In this document: one piece after another, positions 22,499-34,482 of the stretch
Position numbering within the stretch: the stretch's first letter is position 1
Layout of the letters: each line of letters opens with the position of its first letter
Assembly (NCBI GenBank): GCA_033064195.1
Contig: JARBJD010000394.1
Coordinates: 1-63,233, forward strand
Length of the DNA: 63,233 nt
Direction of reading: 5' to 3'
From: Blattamonas nauphoetae
Lineage: Eukaryota > Preaxostyla > Oxymonadida
The notes under the pieces: generated by a model
What the model was told of the DNA's origin: nothing
The model's database searches: none
Seen by the model: only the letters and a program-made list of their open reading frames with translations
Made by a program: the position numbers and the translations under genes

Positions 22499-25400
22499 TG
22501 TTTTCTAATGTCCTCATCAGTCAGAATGATGTATTTGGGGGAAAGACCGATGTGATCAGACCACAACTCGTGTTGTTGCCTGAAGGAGTCTCAATAGCTT
22601 TTCACGAAGAGAAATTGTGACCGAATGAACCTTCTGGAGCATATTTCAATCAGTACTCCTCACAAAATCGATGATTTCTATTGTCCTCCGATCTTTTCAA
22701 GAAAAAATGGGTAAAAATGAGTCAGTCCAAAAAATCTGAGTCAGGTGACTGGTGCCCATGCCTACAAAGAACATTATAGTTCAGCCTTCGCAGCGATCCC
22801 GCTCATTGATTCAGGCGGCTTGGCTCACCCGAATGGGCCATCTCGATGAATCGTGTGAACCCTACAATCCATGTTAATCAACAGAATACCGATACTGGAA
22901 TATCTTTGCGGGGTTTTAGCGGCATCTAAATCAACTCAGGTCGATCATTCGGACAGGGTGGCCCAACCTCCGATGATGACGGCAAATATCACTCTTTTGC
23001 GGGTGGAGAAGGGAGATTTTCGTTCAACTTCGAGATTAGATGGGATTCAACGGGAACAACTATAACAAAGCTCCCAGCAATAGCTCTCCTACGACATATT
23101 ACACCCATCAGACGAAACGCCACCCAGTGTCAGGGAATTCATCACAACAGGAATATTCTGCCAGAATTTCGAGGATCTTAGCACCTACAATATTAATCAA
23201 CCTCAGCGACTCCCTTGTTGTCGATCACAAGGTCAAACGATCGATGCAGACTGTCGAACGTCCGTCCCACTTTTCTAAGGATGACTTCATAAAAACAAAA
23301 GACAGAACCACTATTCATGACCCAAGATTCATCCATTACTCTACTCACTCAAAGTAAATCGTGCGCAGCTGGGATTCGTGACTACCCAACCGATCTCACC
23401 AGGAAGGATGTTCTCTCGTGTCTGTCGAACTCGTCAGCTCAAATAGCTTCCGATCATCCTTTGGGACAGTATACATGCAGATTAAGAGAAGACAGGACGT
23501 GTGGTATTTCGTTTTCCTTCCAGCCTGGAAGTTCTCTGTGATCGATTGAATGCCCCTCATATTTTCTACATCGGCGACGTCCGGACAAGTGTCTTTTCCC
23601 ATCTGTCCAGTGGATTGGACATGGTGCATTACTGATACAACGTTATTTCTTGTCGGGAAACAACATTGGACGACGAAGCTGATCGAGAGCGGACACACCA
23701 CAGGAGGACCGCACCGACGTTGTGGAGAAGAATGTCCAATGGATGATACGAATGAAAATCGTTGTAAACTTCCTTCATCTTGACGTGAATTCTGAACTCC
23801 AGAACCAACAAACTGGAGAAAAAGTACTTCGTTGAAACACAAATGGTGTTCCTGTCGGCGCAGGAGGAACGATGATGATCAAGCTGTATCCCACTTTCCA
23901 AGTGATCTACGAACACAAAGACACAATCGAATCGTTCTCAAAACCAGAAATATTGAGAGGCTGTGTCAGTAAGTGTGATAAACACAAAGTATCAAGGGGA
24001 AGAATTGACTGCTCATCTGAATTAATATCTGAAAAAAGATCTGATCCATCCAACAATCAATTCAATCGCCCTTATTGAACGAAGGGATAAGACAATTCTC
24101 GCAACTTATCATGATACTGAGGACAAGGATAGCCAAACGTGGAGACTTTTGACCAAATTGGGATGGAGTTCGTTGTTTCAAGACATCTCGATCTCCGAAG
24201 AATAAGGAACAGACAATACATTTTCCTTCCAAAGGTCGACTCGTTGTTCGCCTCAGAGTCTTGCTTCTTCAGAAAGAACAGGACCGATGGTTGACACAGG
24301 TCACTGGGTGAGCTGTCAGAGTCTTGACCATCCCCTTCACGCACTCAGTGGTAAAGACAAAGATTGATTCATAATTCTTAATCGATCCAACACGAATGGG
24401 AGAGCGATACTCGCTGGCTGGAACGAGGCTGACATCATCAACACGAACACTCGGAATTTAAACCAACGGGTGATCTAACTCATCTCTGAGTATTCTGAAT
24501 GTCTTTGACTCTTCAATTTGGAGATTGGGAGCGATAGGTCGGTCCTCTTGAATCGAACTCCTGTGAACCTCTCTGCGCGTAACGTTCACAATCATCTCAT
24601 CCATCACAATGTACAGGACGATTGAGGTGGGAAGAAAGCATGGCACAGAATGATCATCGTCTCTCGCGAATCAAATTTATCTCTCCACCACAATAGTGAC
24701 TTGTCTCCACTCTTCGCATCGACTAACTATCTAGCAAGGGAATGGAGTGTAGAGTGCAGATAACGGGATTGACTCAAGATACTGGGGTCCATCGAGTGTC
24801 AGATGGATGATTTCCTCCAGCCAACTGAAATCCATCTTCACCTCCCAACTGCGCTAGTGATTGCTGGAGACAATCAGAGAAGAATCCAGCTGGACCTCAT
24901 CGTTCAAGAGCGTGAAGAGAATCGGAACTTGATGGGAAATATTGTTCCAATGGAGAGAACGGAAATCTTTGACTAAGAGGAACATGGCAGCGATGTAGAA
25001 TTGATTGAAAAGATAATCGTTGATCTGAATGATGCCCACACTGAATGTTCCATTCTGATAACGAGTCACGCGGATACAACTGACACGCCCATATCGGAGA
25101 GGATGTGTCTTTTGGAAAAATGAACCCCTTGATGAAGTAGTCGCTGTTCAGACAACGAATCACCAGATTAAAGGGGTGAACTCCAGGGTAATGAAGATGC
25201 CATCAAACGAAAAGAAACGGTGACACCATCATACCAGCAAACTTTTCAGTGACTGCAACAGGTTCGACTGTGAGGAGGACATGTCAAATCGCTGATAGAA
25301 AGAAGGAATCATTCAAGCACATTGTCCGAACACAACTGATGAAAAGAGAAAGACACCATTCTGTGCAATTTGTCTCTCGGACTCTTGACAGAGGAATAGA

Positions 25401-26126
25401 CGGAAGTGAACGGGGAGTCTCAACAGGAGGGATTGATCACCGGGCGGATTGTGAGCAGCTATCGACATCTTGGAGCGAGCAAGGAGTGGGACAGGAATGA
25501 CACATTTCTGGAAGAAGGGGATCGGCGATTGATGAGGGTGAAGATCGGAAAGGATAAGTGTGCGAGTTGGGGGACGTTGAATGAGGACAACAGAACAAGC
25601 TGTTATTGTCAGTTTGTTCCCACGCCTTCACAACTGGAGGGAGGAAAACAGGGTATGTTTTTTTTGGAGGGAGTCGGAGGGGAGTGTGAGTGGGAATAGG
25701 AGTTCATACGACCCACACATCGATCTGAGAGGCGATGATTGTTGATTCGATCCATTTGATGGAAATTCAGATGAAGGAAGGAGTGTTAGAAGGATGGATC
25801 ACAATTAGATCAGGACGGAAGAAGAAGGAATTGTCATTCGTGGGTCGTCGGGTGATGGACAGAGGAGATCTTAGGCATGGGCAGTAGTCGGTCTGAAAAG
25901 ATCGAGTCCAGTCCCTAAAAAGAAAAGAGTCGGCGACTTTCTTGATAGTCTGTCAAAAACCCGGGACACTTGTCCTAAAAATGGGTTGCTCAATTTCTTT
26001 GGAAAAAAAGAGGATAGTATGACACTTAACACCATATTTAAGAGAACTTTTGGACGAAATATCACCATTTAAACACAAAATCCCATCACTGTCATTTTTC
26101 ATATTGGATCGAACCATCTTTTTTTT
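22499..26126. other. Decayed region without recognised gene
   Basis: Short frames on both strands, none above 150 codons. A protein-like plus-strand stretch at about 23730-23990 (LHLDVNSELQNQQTGEKVL, VPVGAGGTMMIKLYPTFQV) suggests an old gene. Inverted copy of the dispersed repeat at 22754-22764 and a direct copy at 25872-25882. The 250 bp before 26127 is AT-rich and would be upstream of the transposase gene. Confidence 0.4.
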
Positions 26127-27507
26127 ATGGAATTACCAATTACCAAACAGAAGCGCGAAGTGTCGACGGAGGAGTTCCAGAAGCTTCTGGACGACGACAC
26201 AACGTCGTATGGTTCTCCTCAGGAACGGATCTATTCAGTGGCGACACGAGAGAACATCATGCCATCGAGTCTGTTCAAATCCAACATCATTACACATTCT
26301 TCTTATTATCGCGCTGCCGACGCAAAGAAAAAAAACAGATCCATTGGTCAAACAGGAAGACCACCCAAATTAAATGCAACTTTGCGACTGGAACTCCGCG
26401 AATTTTCTGCTGAAAGAGCAATGAATGGGCAGCATTTGAAGGCCGCTGATATCCGTTGCAAGGTATTTTTTTGCCCCGGTTCAATTCCCGCAGGCGATAA
26501 CTCTAATAAATCCAGGAGTTCCTATCGACCAAATGATCAATTCCGTCTCAAGAACTTGGCCCTACAATTTTATTAAACAGGACCCAGAACTTTCAATGTT
26601 AACTCCTTATTCGTACCCACTCGGAAGAATCATTCATTGCACAAAGCGCTGCATCCAACCATTTTTTGAAAAAGTAATCAAACTACACGAACAGTTCAAG
26701 TATCCGCCGCAACTAATCTTTAATTTAGACGAGACGTACATGACGATTGACCATCCACAGCAGGAGGGTCGGGTCACAGTGAAGGATGCCCCCAAGCCTG
26801 TTGCCCTCGAGCCTGTCCTCCCTCCTCGAACTTCTGCGCTCCTCCTTGTCTCTGCGGATGGCGTTTCGTACCCCACTCTACTCTCCATTCCTAGCAAAAA
26901 GATACCCGACGAATACGCCCTCCTCCAATGCGACTCCATTATTGTGTATCCAGATTGCAATTTTTCTGTAAAAGTTAATTTTGAGACTGTATTTGAACAA
27001 CAAATCATACCTTCGATCCTTCGCAGAAGACAACAGATTGGCCTTCCACTCGCCCACTGCCTCCTCCAGATGGATATGCTCGCCGCCCACGTTTCTGAAA
27101 AAGTTTTGAAAAACGCAAAGGACAACCTTATTGATTTGATGTTCCCTCCCTCCCACACCACCTCTGTTCTCCAACCTCTCGATGCCTATGTGAACGCAAA
27201 CTTGAAACAAAAATTGAAATTCATACCAGCAGAAATGACAATCGACAACTCGGTCGAAAGTCATCGCAAAATTGTTTGTCAAAACCTACTCGACGGTCTC
27301 CACGAGGCATTGAAGCCCGCCACCATTAGAGCGAGCTTCCGTGATACCGGAATGTTTCCGGTGAATCCTGAAATTGTATTAAAAAAACTTCCAGAAACGT
27401 ACCTAGAAAATATCCAACCATCGGCAGCTCTCCTTGATCCAGCATCGCCATCCTTCTCTGGCCGCATTGAGGTGTCGTCGGATGATTTGTCAGATTTGTT
27501 CCTGTAA
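26127..27507 (+). CDS. Pogo/Tigger-like DDE transposase-derived protein (DD35D)
   Basis: Two exons, 26127-26462 and 26494-27507, joined by a 31-bp intron (GTATTTTTTT to CCCGCAG), give 449 residues. The frame is open and shifts only at that intron. Residues 1-125 hold the helix-turn-helix region with the GRPPKLN linker typical of pogo/CENP-B relatives. The DDE_1 catalytic core has Asp191 (LDETYM), Asp306 (LLQMDMLAAH) and Asp342 (LQPLDAYV), so the triad is complete with 35 residues between the last two. The length is normal for the family. No inverted repeats or TA duplication were seen at either side, so it is either an autonomous element with diverged ends or a domesticated host gene. It ends 40 bp from a convergent gene. 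Product would be nuclear and DNA-binding. Confidence 0.85.
26463..26493 (+). other. 31-bp intron of the transposase gene
   Basis: GTATTTTTTT donor side and CCCGCAG acceptor. Phase 0 splicing joins ADIRCK to AITLINPG, both in conserved pogo-type sequence. Reading through gives a frame that ends soon after, so the intron reading is preferred over a frameshift. Confidence 0.7.
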
Positions 27508-27547
27508 ATTACATTTCATTTTGTATTGCTGAGGTGAAAGGGCGGTT

Positions 27548-28576
27548 TCATTCTTTATTGCTGTAGTGTGAGGAGAAAAATGAATCTGGTGTGGACCAGC
27601 TTCCCCAACGCGAGCATGTGCTGTTTGTCTCATCCACTTCGTCAGCTCCAATCGCCATGTCGTAGCTCGCGCTGAATGATTGCGCCATATGCGGGAAACT
27701 TATCGACGAGCTCTGCCATGATCCATCTTTGACTGGCCATGAAAGAGGTCGGATTGGTGTGGCGGTGGCAGGTTCCACCTTATCGTCGTCAATCACAAGC
27801 CAGGGCTTTTCCATCTCCAATTCGATCTACACTGCTTTTCTATTCATTTCCTATATCCGAAAACTGCGCTTGAACGAATCCTTCTTCGACATTCGCTCCC
27901 AATACGCCTGTCTTTCTTTCGCCTTCTCAGCACGTCGTGACATGAGCCCTTGCAATTCTTTTTCCATTTTGGCAATCATCTGTGCGGAATGAAGTCCATC
28001 CGGTTCAAGTTCGTCATTTTGGAAAACCGTACTCTCTACGATGGAGTCGAAATGAAGATCGCGAAATATCTTGGTATGGGTGGATGGGGGAACTATGAAG
28101 TGTGGGTCAGGTTCTTTGCCAACACTGTACGGGAGGAGGCTGAGATCAGACTGAGAAACGAGAGAAAAGGAATAGTTATGAAGTCAGATTGGTCAAGAAG
28201 CAGAGTGGCATACACAAGGTTCTTCTGGTGTGTGTCTGACAATCAAAGCAACCACTTCAGGCTCATTCACAGAATTGTCTGGGTTAACAATCATGCAACT
28301 CGGCACATCCGGCAGTTTATGAGGAAACGCCAATGTTGTGATCAACAGTGGGTTCGGTATATTTCCAGTCCGCTGTTCCTCCAAAACCTCGCTGGCAGTT
28401 CTATACAGCTCATACGTGACGTTCGGATCAGAAAGAACGAACGGCACGTCAGCTGTTTTCGGTTTGTCGACCTGGATGGGATCACGCGGCCAATACATTC
28501 GCGGAGTGATACTTCTAACTCGATTGGTTGCTGTTGAGGAAGCAGTTAACGGAATAATGCAGTGATTGTTTTTCAA
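27548..28576 (-). CDS. Unrecognised coiled-coil protein with two in-frame TAG codons
   Basis: Minus-strand exon 28150-27548 (200 residues, ending TGA) is fully open when TAG is read as Gln. An upstream exon, about 28576-28214, joins it through a 63-bp intron (28151-28213, GTATGCC to TTTCTCAG). The product has an acidic/Pro-rich N-terminal part (WPRDPIQVDKPKTADVPF), then a strongly helical Lys/Glu/Arg segment starting MIAKMEKELQGLMSRRAE, and a Ser-rich tail. TAG codons at 27851-27853 and 27827-27829 lie inside the coiled coil, at RSFRI-x-EMNRKAV-x-IELEM. No family is recognised. The 5' end is uncertain: an ATG start in this frame was not found. Confidence 0.65.
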
Positions 28577-29125
28577 ATGTCTTCTTCAGGAGAGAGAGTG
28601 TTGTTTCTGTGACCATTCCTCAGGAACGATCCATCTGAACAGACCGATCCATCCGAATATCCGACTGATTTTTGTGTTGATGTGAAGTCCTGTTATTATG
28701 CTTTCTGAGGTGATTGCACAGCGACAGCGAGAGCCTGTTAGTTGTTGAATCTCTGGCAAGAATGTCGGGAAAAAGATTAGTCATGTTCAAGTGCATGGTT
28801 GCTGACGAAATCGTGAGAAAGAGAAGTGCAGACAATTGGTGAGTCTTGGCGTTGGATATGGTCCTGGGATGTTGAATTGACGGAATAGAATGTTGATCAA
28901 AACATTGTTTGATTTTTTAAATTTTCCATCCGCACGATTTTCGATGATGACCATCTGATCAACGCAAATCATTCGCCGTATGTCTCTCTCATTGTCTCTT
29001 CATCTCCTCTCTTCATTTTTGACTTCCGTCCAATTTAAGTTTCATCACACAACCTCAACAATTTTTTAAGAATAAGCATGTTCTCTCGCTTTAAAAAGGT
29101 ACACCTCCTCTTCTCCTCATTATTC
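28577..29125. other. Unassigned, possible small exons
   Basis: Protein-like fragments on both strands: plus 28767-28835 (MSGKRLVMFKCMVADEIV, followed by a GTGAGT donor-like site) and minus near 28990-28860 (MICVDQMVIIENRADGK). They overlap and cannot both be real. No family identified. Confidence 0.3.
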
Positions 29126-29128
29126 TTA

Positions 29129-29726
29129 TAGTGGTGTCACCAAACCGTCCGGTGTCACCAATCCGGCCTTTTTTCTGTGAAGGACTATTTTGGTCAAACT
29201 AAGAAAAAAATAAAATGTTAGAATTATCCTCCCACCCGATCCCGAGAAAACCTCAAAATACGTTCAACGTTGCGAATGCACACATTTTTTTCAACTTTTT
29301 GCCCTCATTTCTCCAGAACCAGCCATCCGTTTTAAATCAAATAAAAGGCATGATAGTCGGATAGATCTCGACAAAAGATGAACAAAAAATACAAGGATTT
29401 TTTTCCTAAGAATATTTTGTCTAGAATTTTATGGGTTTTTTCCGATCTTTCCAAATACCCAGAATTTTTTCTCCCAATTTTTTCCATTATGTTCGTTTCA
29501 CCAAAAAAACGTTTCTCTGAAAATTTTCATCGAAATCGATTCACTGGTTGTTGAGATATTGCCAAAACGATTTTTTTCGTCGGGCAAAAGGGGGTATTTT
29601 GAGGTTTTCTCGGGATTGTGTGGGAGTATAATTCTTGAATTTCAGATTTTTCTTAGTTTCACCGAAATTGATTTTTCCAGAAAAAAGGCCTAATTGGTGA
29701 CATGGGACATATTGGTGACACAACTA
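29129..29726. mobile_element. MITE, 598 bp, with long terminal inverted repeats
   Basis: Ends TAGTGGTGTCACC and its inverse TTGGTGACACAACTA, flanked on both sides by TTA, a likely 3-bp target duplication. The inverted repeats extend about 130 bp inward, sharing the stretches GGCCTTTTTTCTG, AAACTAAGAAAAA, CTCCCAC and CCCGAGAAAACCTC. Arms differ by roughly 15-20 percent. The centre (about 29265-29590) is AT-rich and non-coding. No transposase is encoded, so a non-autonomous DNA element is the best call. The superfamily is not known. Confidence 0.8.
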
Positions 29727-30617
29727 TTAGTCTTTCTTCCAATGGACACTATCGACTCGCATTGAATCTCACTAATTGTGTGTTCTTCATTTTATTCATG
29801 ATTTGCGACTTATCTTTAGGAGATAAAACCGGGACATCAGGGCTCGTCGGGTTTTAATGAATTGAAAATGGAATACCGTGCGATGATTCTGTTATTGACG
29901 ACTTCTCTGTCAAGATCGTGCACGTTAAATTTTGGACGTTCGTTTCTCTACGAATTTTTGGCATTTCAACGATTTTGACTTATATCCAATCAGAAACAAA
30001 CTAATTAGTGTGAGGCATGAATTATATAGTGTATTAATGCGTATTTACGGAGATATTGAAAAAAAGGCCGTCACAAAAAATACCCTTTTGCCCCGTCCCG
30101 GCTTTTTGACACGTCCCGCCTTTTTGACAGACTAGAATGCCCATTTAGTCAAGTGGTAGCACACAAGCTTTTTGCTCCCCGGACCCAGGATCGAATCCCG
30201 CCCCAGTCACTTTATTATTCTTTTTTTCTCATTTTTGATTCACAGCATCTCTATAATTTATTCATCTCATATTTCTCAAAAATAAAGTTTCACACGTCGT
30301 AGATCAAGAGTCCCTGAGTCGGTCTGTCCTTCCCCAACATCGGACAAAAAGTCGGCCTGTCCGACCGACCCCGACTCTTTCACTTTCTTCTGACAACATC
30401 CCCACGAATCCAAACAATTACAAAACGGTATTCTTTTTCTTCTCAGTACTTCCTTCTCGTTTTCACTCATGATCTCACCTGCGATTCCTGTTGTCCCACT
30501 GCCGAGTCAGATCGAGACATGATCCTCAACAGTCTTCACAATTTCTCGTTTCTCTTCTACTGATCATCTTCCGGTTTCGCTTTTCCATTTTTTCTCTTTT
30601 CAGGATGCATGAACCCC
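29727..30617. other. Non-coding stretch with a tRNA-like sequence
   Basis: 30065-30135 carries GGCTTTTTGACACGTCCCG and GCCTTTTTGACAGACTA, resembling the ends of the neighbouring MITE, perhaps a degraded relative. A palindromic GTCGG/CCGAC-rich stretch at 30310-30375 follows. No gene recognised. Confidence 0.4.
30139..30210 (+). other. tRNA-like sequence 3
   Basis: Box A-like TTAGTCAAGTGG and box B-like GGATCGAATCC at tRNA spacing, followed 15 bp later by a T7 run that could end Pol III transcription. The acceptor and T stems pair poorly, so a relic or SINE head is more likely than a tRNA gene. Confidence 0.4.
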
Positions 30618-31684
30618 ATGTTCGGAAGTGAACGAACAGATCTCCATCATCTTCTTAGCAGAGCCGTATCTCAACACGAGAGTCAAGTTCACTCTTTCCA
30701 TTCATTATTTTCGCCATTCCATGCTTTCTTCTTCTCCAGGACGTCGATCTTGAGTCACAAACAATAATCAGTCTGTTTCTACATCATTGATTGTTTCAGT
30801 GTCTTATGAAGAAGAAACAATCATTCACTCACATGTCTCGGGACTTTCTCTTTCGATTTTCATATAGATCCTGTTTGATCGAGCAGACCATCGTCAACTC
30901 GTCCAACTTGCCCAACAAATACCTATATATCCCCAAAATCTCCGTTTCATCTCTCTATGAGGCTCTTAAGCTTCCTTTTCGCTATTTTATCTGTCAACCT
31001 CAACAATAGCTTGTCAATGACATGGGCCATTGTCGATCTTTGCTCCAGGCATCTGATGAACATCCTGTGCTATAAACTACTGACCTGCTCCATCATTGGC
31101 CGTGGTATGACCGTTCTTTCCAAATGCCTCCAACACATAGCCACCTTTTTGAATGGTGTGTCATTTTGATTGTATTTCACTCTTTTCCATCTTTTTCTCG
31201 GTTTATCGTCATATTCAGCCCCTCCCGACCTCATCGATTCGTTTCTCAAATCAGTCGACATCTCATCCTTTCCCTCCGACACTCCCTTCCGTCACGACCG
31301 AGATCTCAATCTCATCTCCACACTCAGCCAGTCTTCCTCTCCTCCGTTCACCAAACTCAGCGAACCACTCCTCGACCTAACATTCCCTCTTCATTCCCTC
31401 CTCTCCCTCGCTTGTTTACCGACCCTTCCAGCTTCGTCTTCCGCATGGCCAGCTCAAACCATGCCTTCGTCAGCTGTTTCGTCGAATATCGAGAGAAGGA
31501 CGAAATAACATTTTATCGTTACCTCTCTGTCCACACCCTCTTCCACGATATCTTCGGAAGCAATCTTTGGAAGCGCCCGAGTCTGTATCATTCTTGGGCT
31601 CGAGTGGAGTCGATCCACGTTCTTCAGGTTGTTCTTCATGATTCTGGCCAGTTCGAGATTGTGAATCTTTCCGGTTCAAGCTGA
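30618..31684 (+). CDS. Unrecognised multi-exon helical protein
   Basis: ATG 30618 opens MFGSERTDLHHLLSRA, followed by several candidate short introns. The clearest coding parts are MTWAIVDLCSRHLMNILCYK (30990-31155), then, after an intron starting GTGTGTCATT at about 31157 with acceptor CATATTCAG at 31218, PPDLIDSFLKSVDISSFP, and a final block with EYREKDEITFYRYLSVHTLF and VLHDSGQFEIVNLSG ending at TGA 31684. A frame change lies near 31440. It is alpha-helical in character and probably HEAT-like in the middle. Function unknown. Confidence 0.4.
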
Positions 31685-31689
31685 AATGA

Positions 31690-32487
31690 ACACTACAAGA
31701 TGATATTCGTTTTGCTTATGGAGAGATTGACGACTCAATCGTGATTGTGAAGAGAAAGCAGAGGATAAGAAAGAACGATCGTAAACAGTTGAAGAGGCCA
31801 AAAGAGAAGAAGAGAGTGTGACAATGTTGACACTTTCACATTTCACTATTCTCTCTTTCATTCATGTTTGTTCTGTTTTAGTCCAGTATCTTTCGACAAG
31901 GTGATCATCCCATTTTCAACATTTTTTCATCAAACACAAAGCCAATTGAATAAAAGAGAGCCCTTTCCCACTGTTTCCCAGTAAGTTCAGAAAAAATAGC
32001 GATGAAATAGTGAAACGAACGATACCAGTGAACGGATGGATGATTTATCCCAAAAAGGGCAGGATCACAGAAGAAAGCAGTCGGTCGGTCGACGAGCAGT
32101 CGGACCGACCGCTGCCCACCCCTAGGAGATCTCATCCTGACTTCTCCCTTCTCGATTAGGAAAGCGAGAAGAGGACATCTGATATAGAGTGGAATCCAAT
32201 GGTGTCATCAATGGGGAGCTGGGTCGCATGACAGTGTGATGGAAACAGACATCTCCTTCAAGATCTTGAAGTTGTTTCCCATCACATTCAGAGGAAGAAC
32301 TCAGCTTCCCTGATCTCTCATTGACATTCTCGATCATTCTTTCTTGAACAGGTGGTATCAGCCTTTCAAAGGATACTCACGGCCTCAACAAACAGAAGAA
32401 AGAACCAGAACTTAAACACTGGTTCCCAGGGACATCTTCTTTCTTCTCATTGTTTTTCTCTATCTTGTTCATTTAATAGATCCTTTC
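31690..32487. other. No gene recognised
   Basis: Minus-strand frames of 70-76 codons without motifs. GTCGGTCGACGAGCAGTCGG near 32085 is a short palindromic patch similar to the one at 30310-30375. Confidence 0.35.
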
Positions 32488-32880
32488 AACACTCGTATGT
32501 TGATGGCCCGGTTTGGTTGTGGATGGAGCTTGCGACATCCTTTTACAACAAACCGGGCCCATCAACGAGTAGTCCTGATACACACCTGTGGTTGGCTCAC
32601 TGTCAAGTGATCCTTTGTTTCACTTGACGGGTCGTTTTCGACCCTGTTCTCCCAGTTTTTGTTCCCTGTTAGGGATTTCTGGGTAAAAGCCAAATGGCAA
32701 TACCTTTTTTTTCCCATCAACAGCCCTTCGGGGCAGAACCATCATTGTGTACGTTACGTTCCTTTGATGGGATTTTACTAACAGATAAAACTTATTTCTG
32801 TTTAATCTTTGTTGATCGAGGCCAGCCCCTTATTTATTCACGGCACTCTCTCGTATGTTGATGGGCCCGGTTTGTTGTAA
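32488..32880. repeat. Direct repeat with internal inverted copy
   Basis: CGTATGTTGATGGCCCGGTT at about 32494 recurs as CGTATGTTGATGGGCCCGGT at about 32851, about 357 bp apart. An inverted copy (ACAACAAACCGGGCCCATCA) sits at about 32549. A second hairpin built on TCAAGTGATCC and TTTCACTTGA lies at 32603-32630. This looks like a small composite element with no coding capacity. Confidence 0.65.
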
Positions 32881-32926
32881 AACTGCCGAGCACAACGAGC
32901 CGGCTGTGTAAACTGCGCTGTCACTG

Positions 32927-33440
32927 TCAAGTTATGATGTTAAGCGGACGGACAGAGCACCGGATCTTGAGGACAGAGGACAGAGGTCCTGTCCGATTCA
33001 GAAATACACCATTATTTACCTCGATTTCGTCTGAATTCACCTTCTCTCTGCTCGTCAAACACTCTTTGTCTCCCTTCTGTTCTGTTAAATGCCAGAGAAT
33101 GTCTCTAAACGACAATTGGAATGCGTTGTTTTTATCTTTGCCTTTTTCTGACACTATCGTGGAGTTTATCATTAAGATTCGTTTATCACCATCTAAAATT
33201 GTCGAGAAGAGCGGTTCAGAGCGTGAAAACCGTTTTGGTGACGAATCACGACTTTCTGGGGCTCTGTCCTCCTAACTCCTAATTAGGAGTTTTCAGGACG
33301 ATCGGCCCAAGAGAGGACAGAGTAGGACAAAATCGGACAAGCACCTTATATTCACACTGTAGATTTCTCTCAATTAGTTCATCCAACTTCTGTGCTTATC
33401 TCAAAACAGGACAAATCGGACATGTCCTGTCCTGTCCTGT
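32927..33440. repeat. GGACA-rich dispersed repeat
   Basis: Begins CTGTCAAGTTATGATGTTAA and is full of GGACA/TGTCC runs (for example GTCCTGTCCTGTCCTGTCC near 33424). The same end, inverted, occurs at about 37455-37480 with the same GGACA-rich flank at 37405-37455. A CTCCTAATTAGGAG palindrome lies near 33274. Confidence 0.6.
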
Positions 33441-33889
33441 CCTATGATCTGATCATCTTCCCCATGTCAAGTTGTCATCATCAACTCTTTTCTTTCTGGA
33501 CATCTCATCCCGCGATTTGAAGTAAGTTCTCCATTCAACACTTCTATTGTCTGGAAATGACTCAATTTTGTCTCCATTGAAGCAAGATCTATCGTGATCG
33601 ACGCGACTCGGTATTTCCTCTTCTCTTCTCTGACAATGATTACAAACTCAGCTGATAGATGCAACTCTCACAATACCAGTTTATGTTTCCATTGTTTTTC
33701 CTCTTTTTTCCGTTCACTTCTCTTCATTAGTCTGGAATTGATGACTTGCAACAATACAGATCTGATCTGGACCGAAAGGAATGAGATATTGATGATTCAG
33801 TATCTCAGTATGCCTCTCCCTTGTTTTTGCCCTCATATTTTCCTATTTCCCTTTTTTGATTTGTCATTGATGTCTTGATCACACTTTAC

Positions 33890-34440
33890 TTACCAAACAG
33901 GTATCTTCATTACACTTGTCTTGTTAACCAACGTGGCCCTTCCCATCCTCATTATGTTCCTCAGACGATTCCCCCAATATCTAACCGTTGCTTGCCTCGC
34001 ACTATCTCTCCTCCTCTCCAGGAGCTCCTTCTTCATGCTCCCATTCTTCAAAGACATGACCAACGCATTTCCACAGCAATGTGTGCTGATATCACAGTCT
34101 TCCATCTCATTGGAATGATATCTTCATTCGTTGGCAACGACAAGACGCGGCTGAATCCCATCATGTGGATCATTTGGGCGTTCGCCTTTCTCGGCGTTTC
34201 CGTGGGTGTGTTCTTCCTCTCTTGCACGTTTTCCCGCTCAAAATGGACTAATAGACCGAATGAACCAATTCCCGTCCTCCACAACACGGTTCCTGATGAG
34301 ACTCCAGCGATCCAATCCAGCATCCACTGATCTCCCCGAAAGTTCAAAAATACCCTATTTCCCAAGCCCCAGCTATGAAGACCACAACAAAATGAGCGGT
34401 GAAGCAAGCAACGATAACGATACCTTTGGAAAACGGATTT
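33890..34440 (+). CDS. Multi-span membrane protein, fragmentary
   Basis: After a possible acceptor (CCAAACAG at 33893-33900), a frame reads IFITLVLLTNVALPILIMFL and LTVACLALSLLL, two membrane spans. A second frame from about 34075 gives a third span (IMWIIWAFAFLGVSVGVFFL) and a cytoplasmic-type tail ending at 34330. An intron or frame change joins them near 34050-34100. Earlier exons are not resolved. Topology suggests a receptor or transporter fragment, but no family motif is visible. Confidence 0.4.
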
Positions 34441-34482
34441 AACATCGTTCCCCAACTCTAACTCCACAACTTCCTTTCGAGT

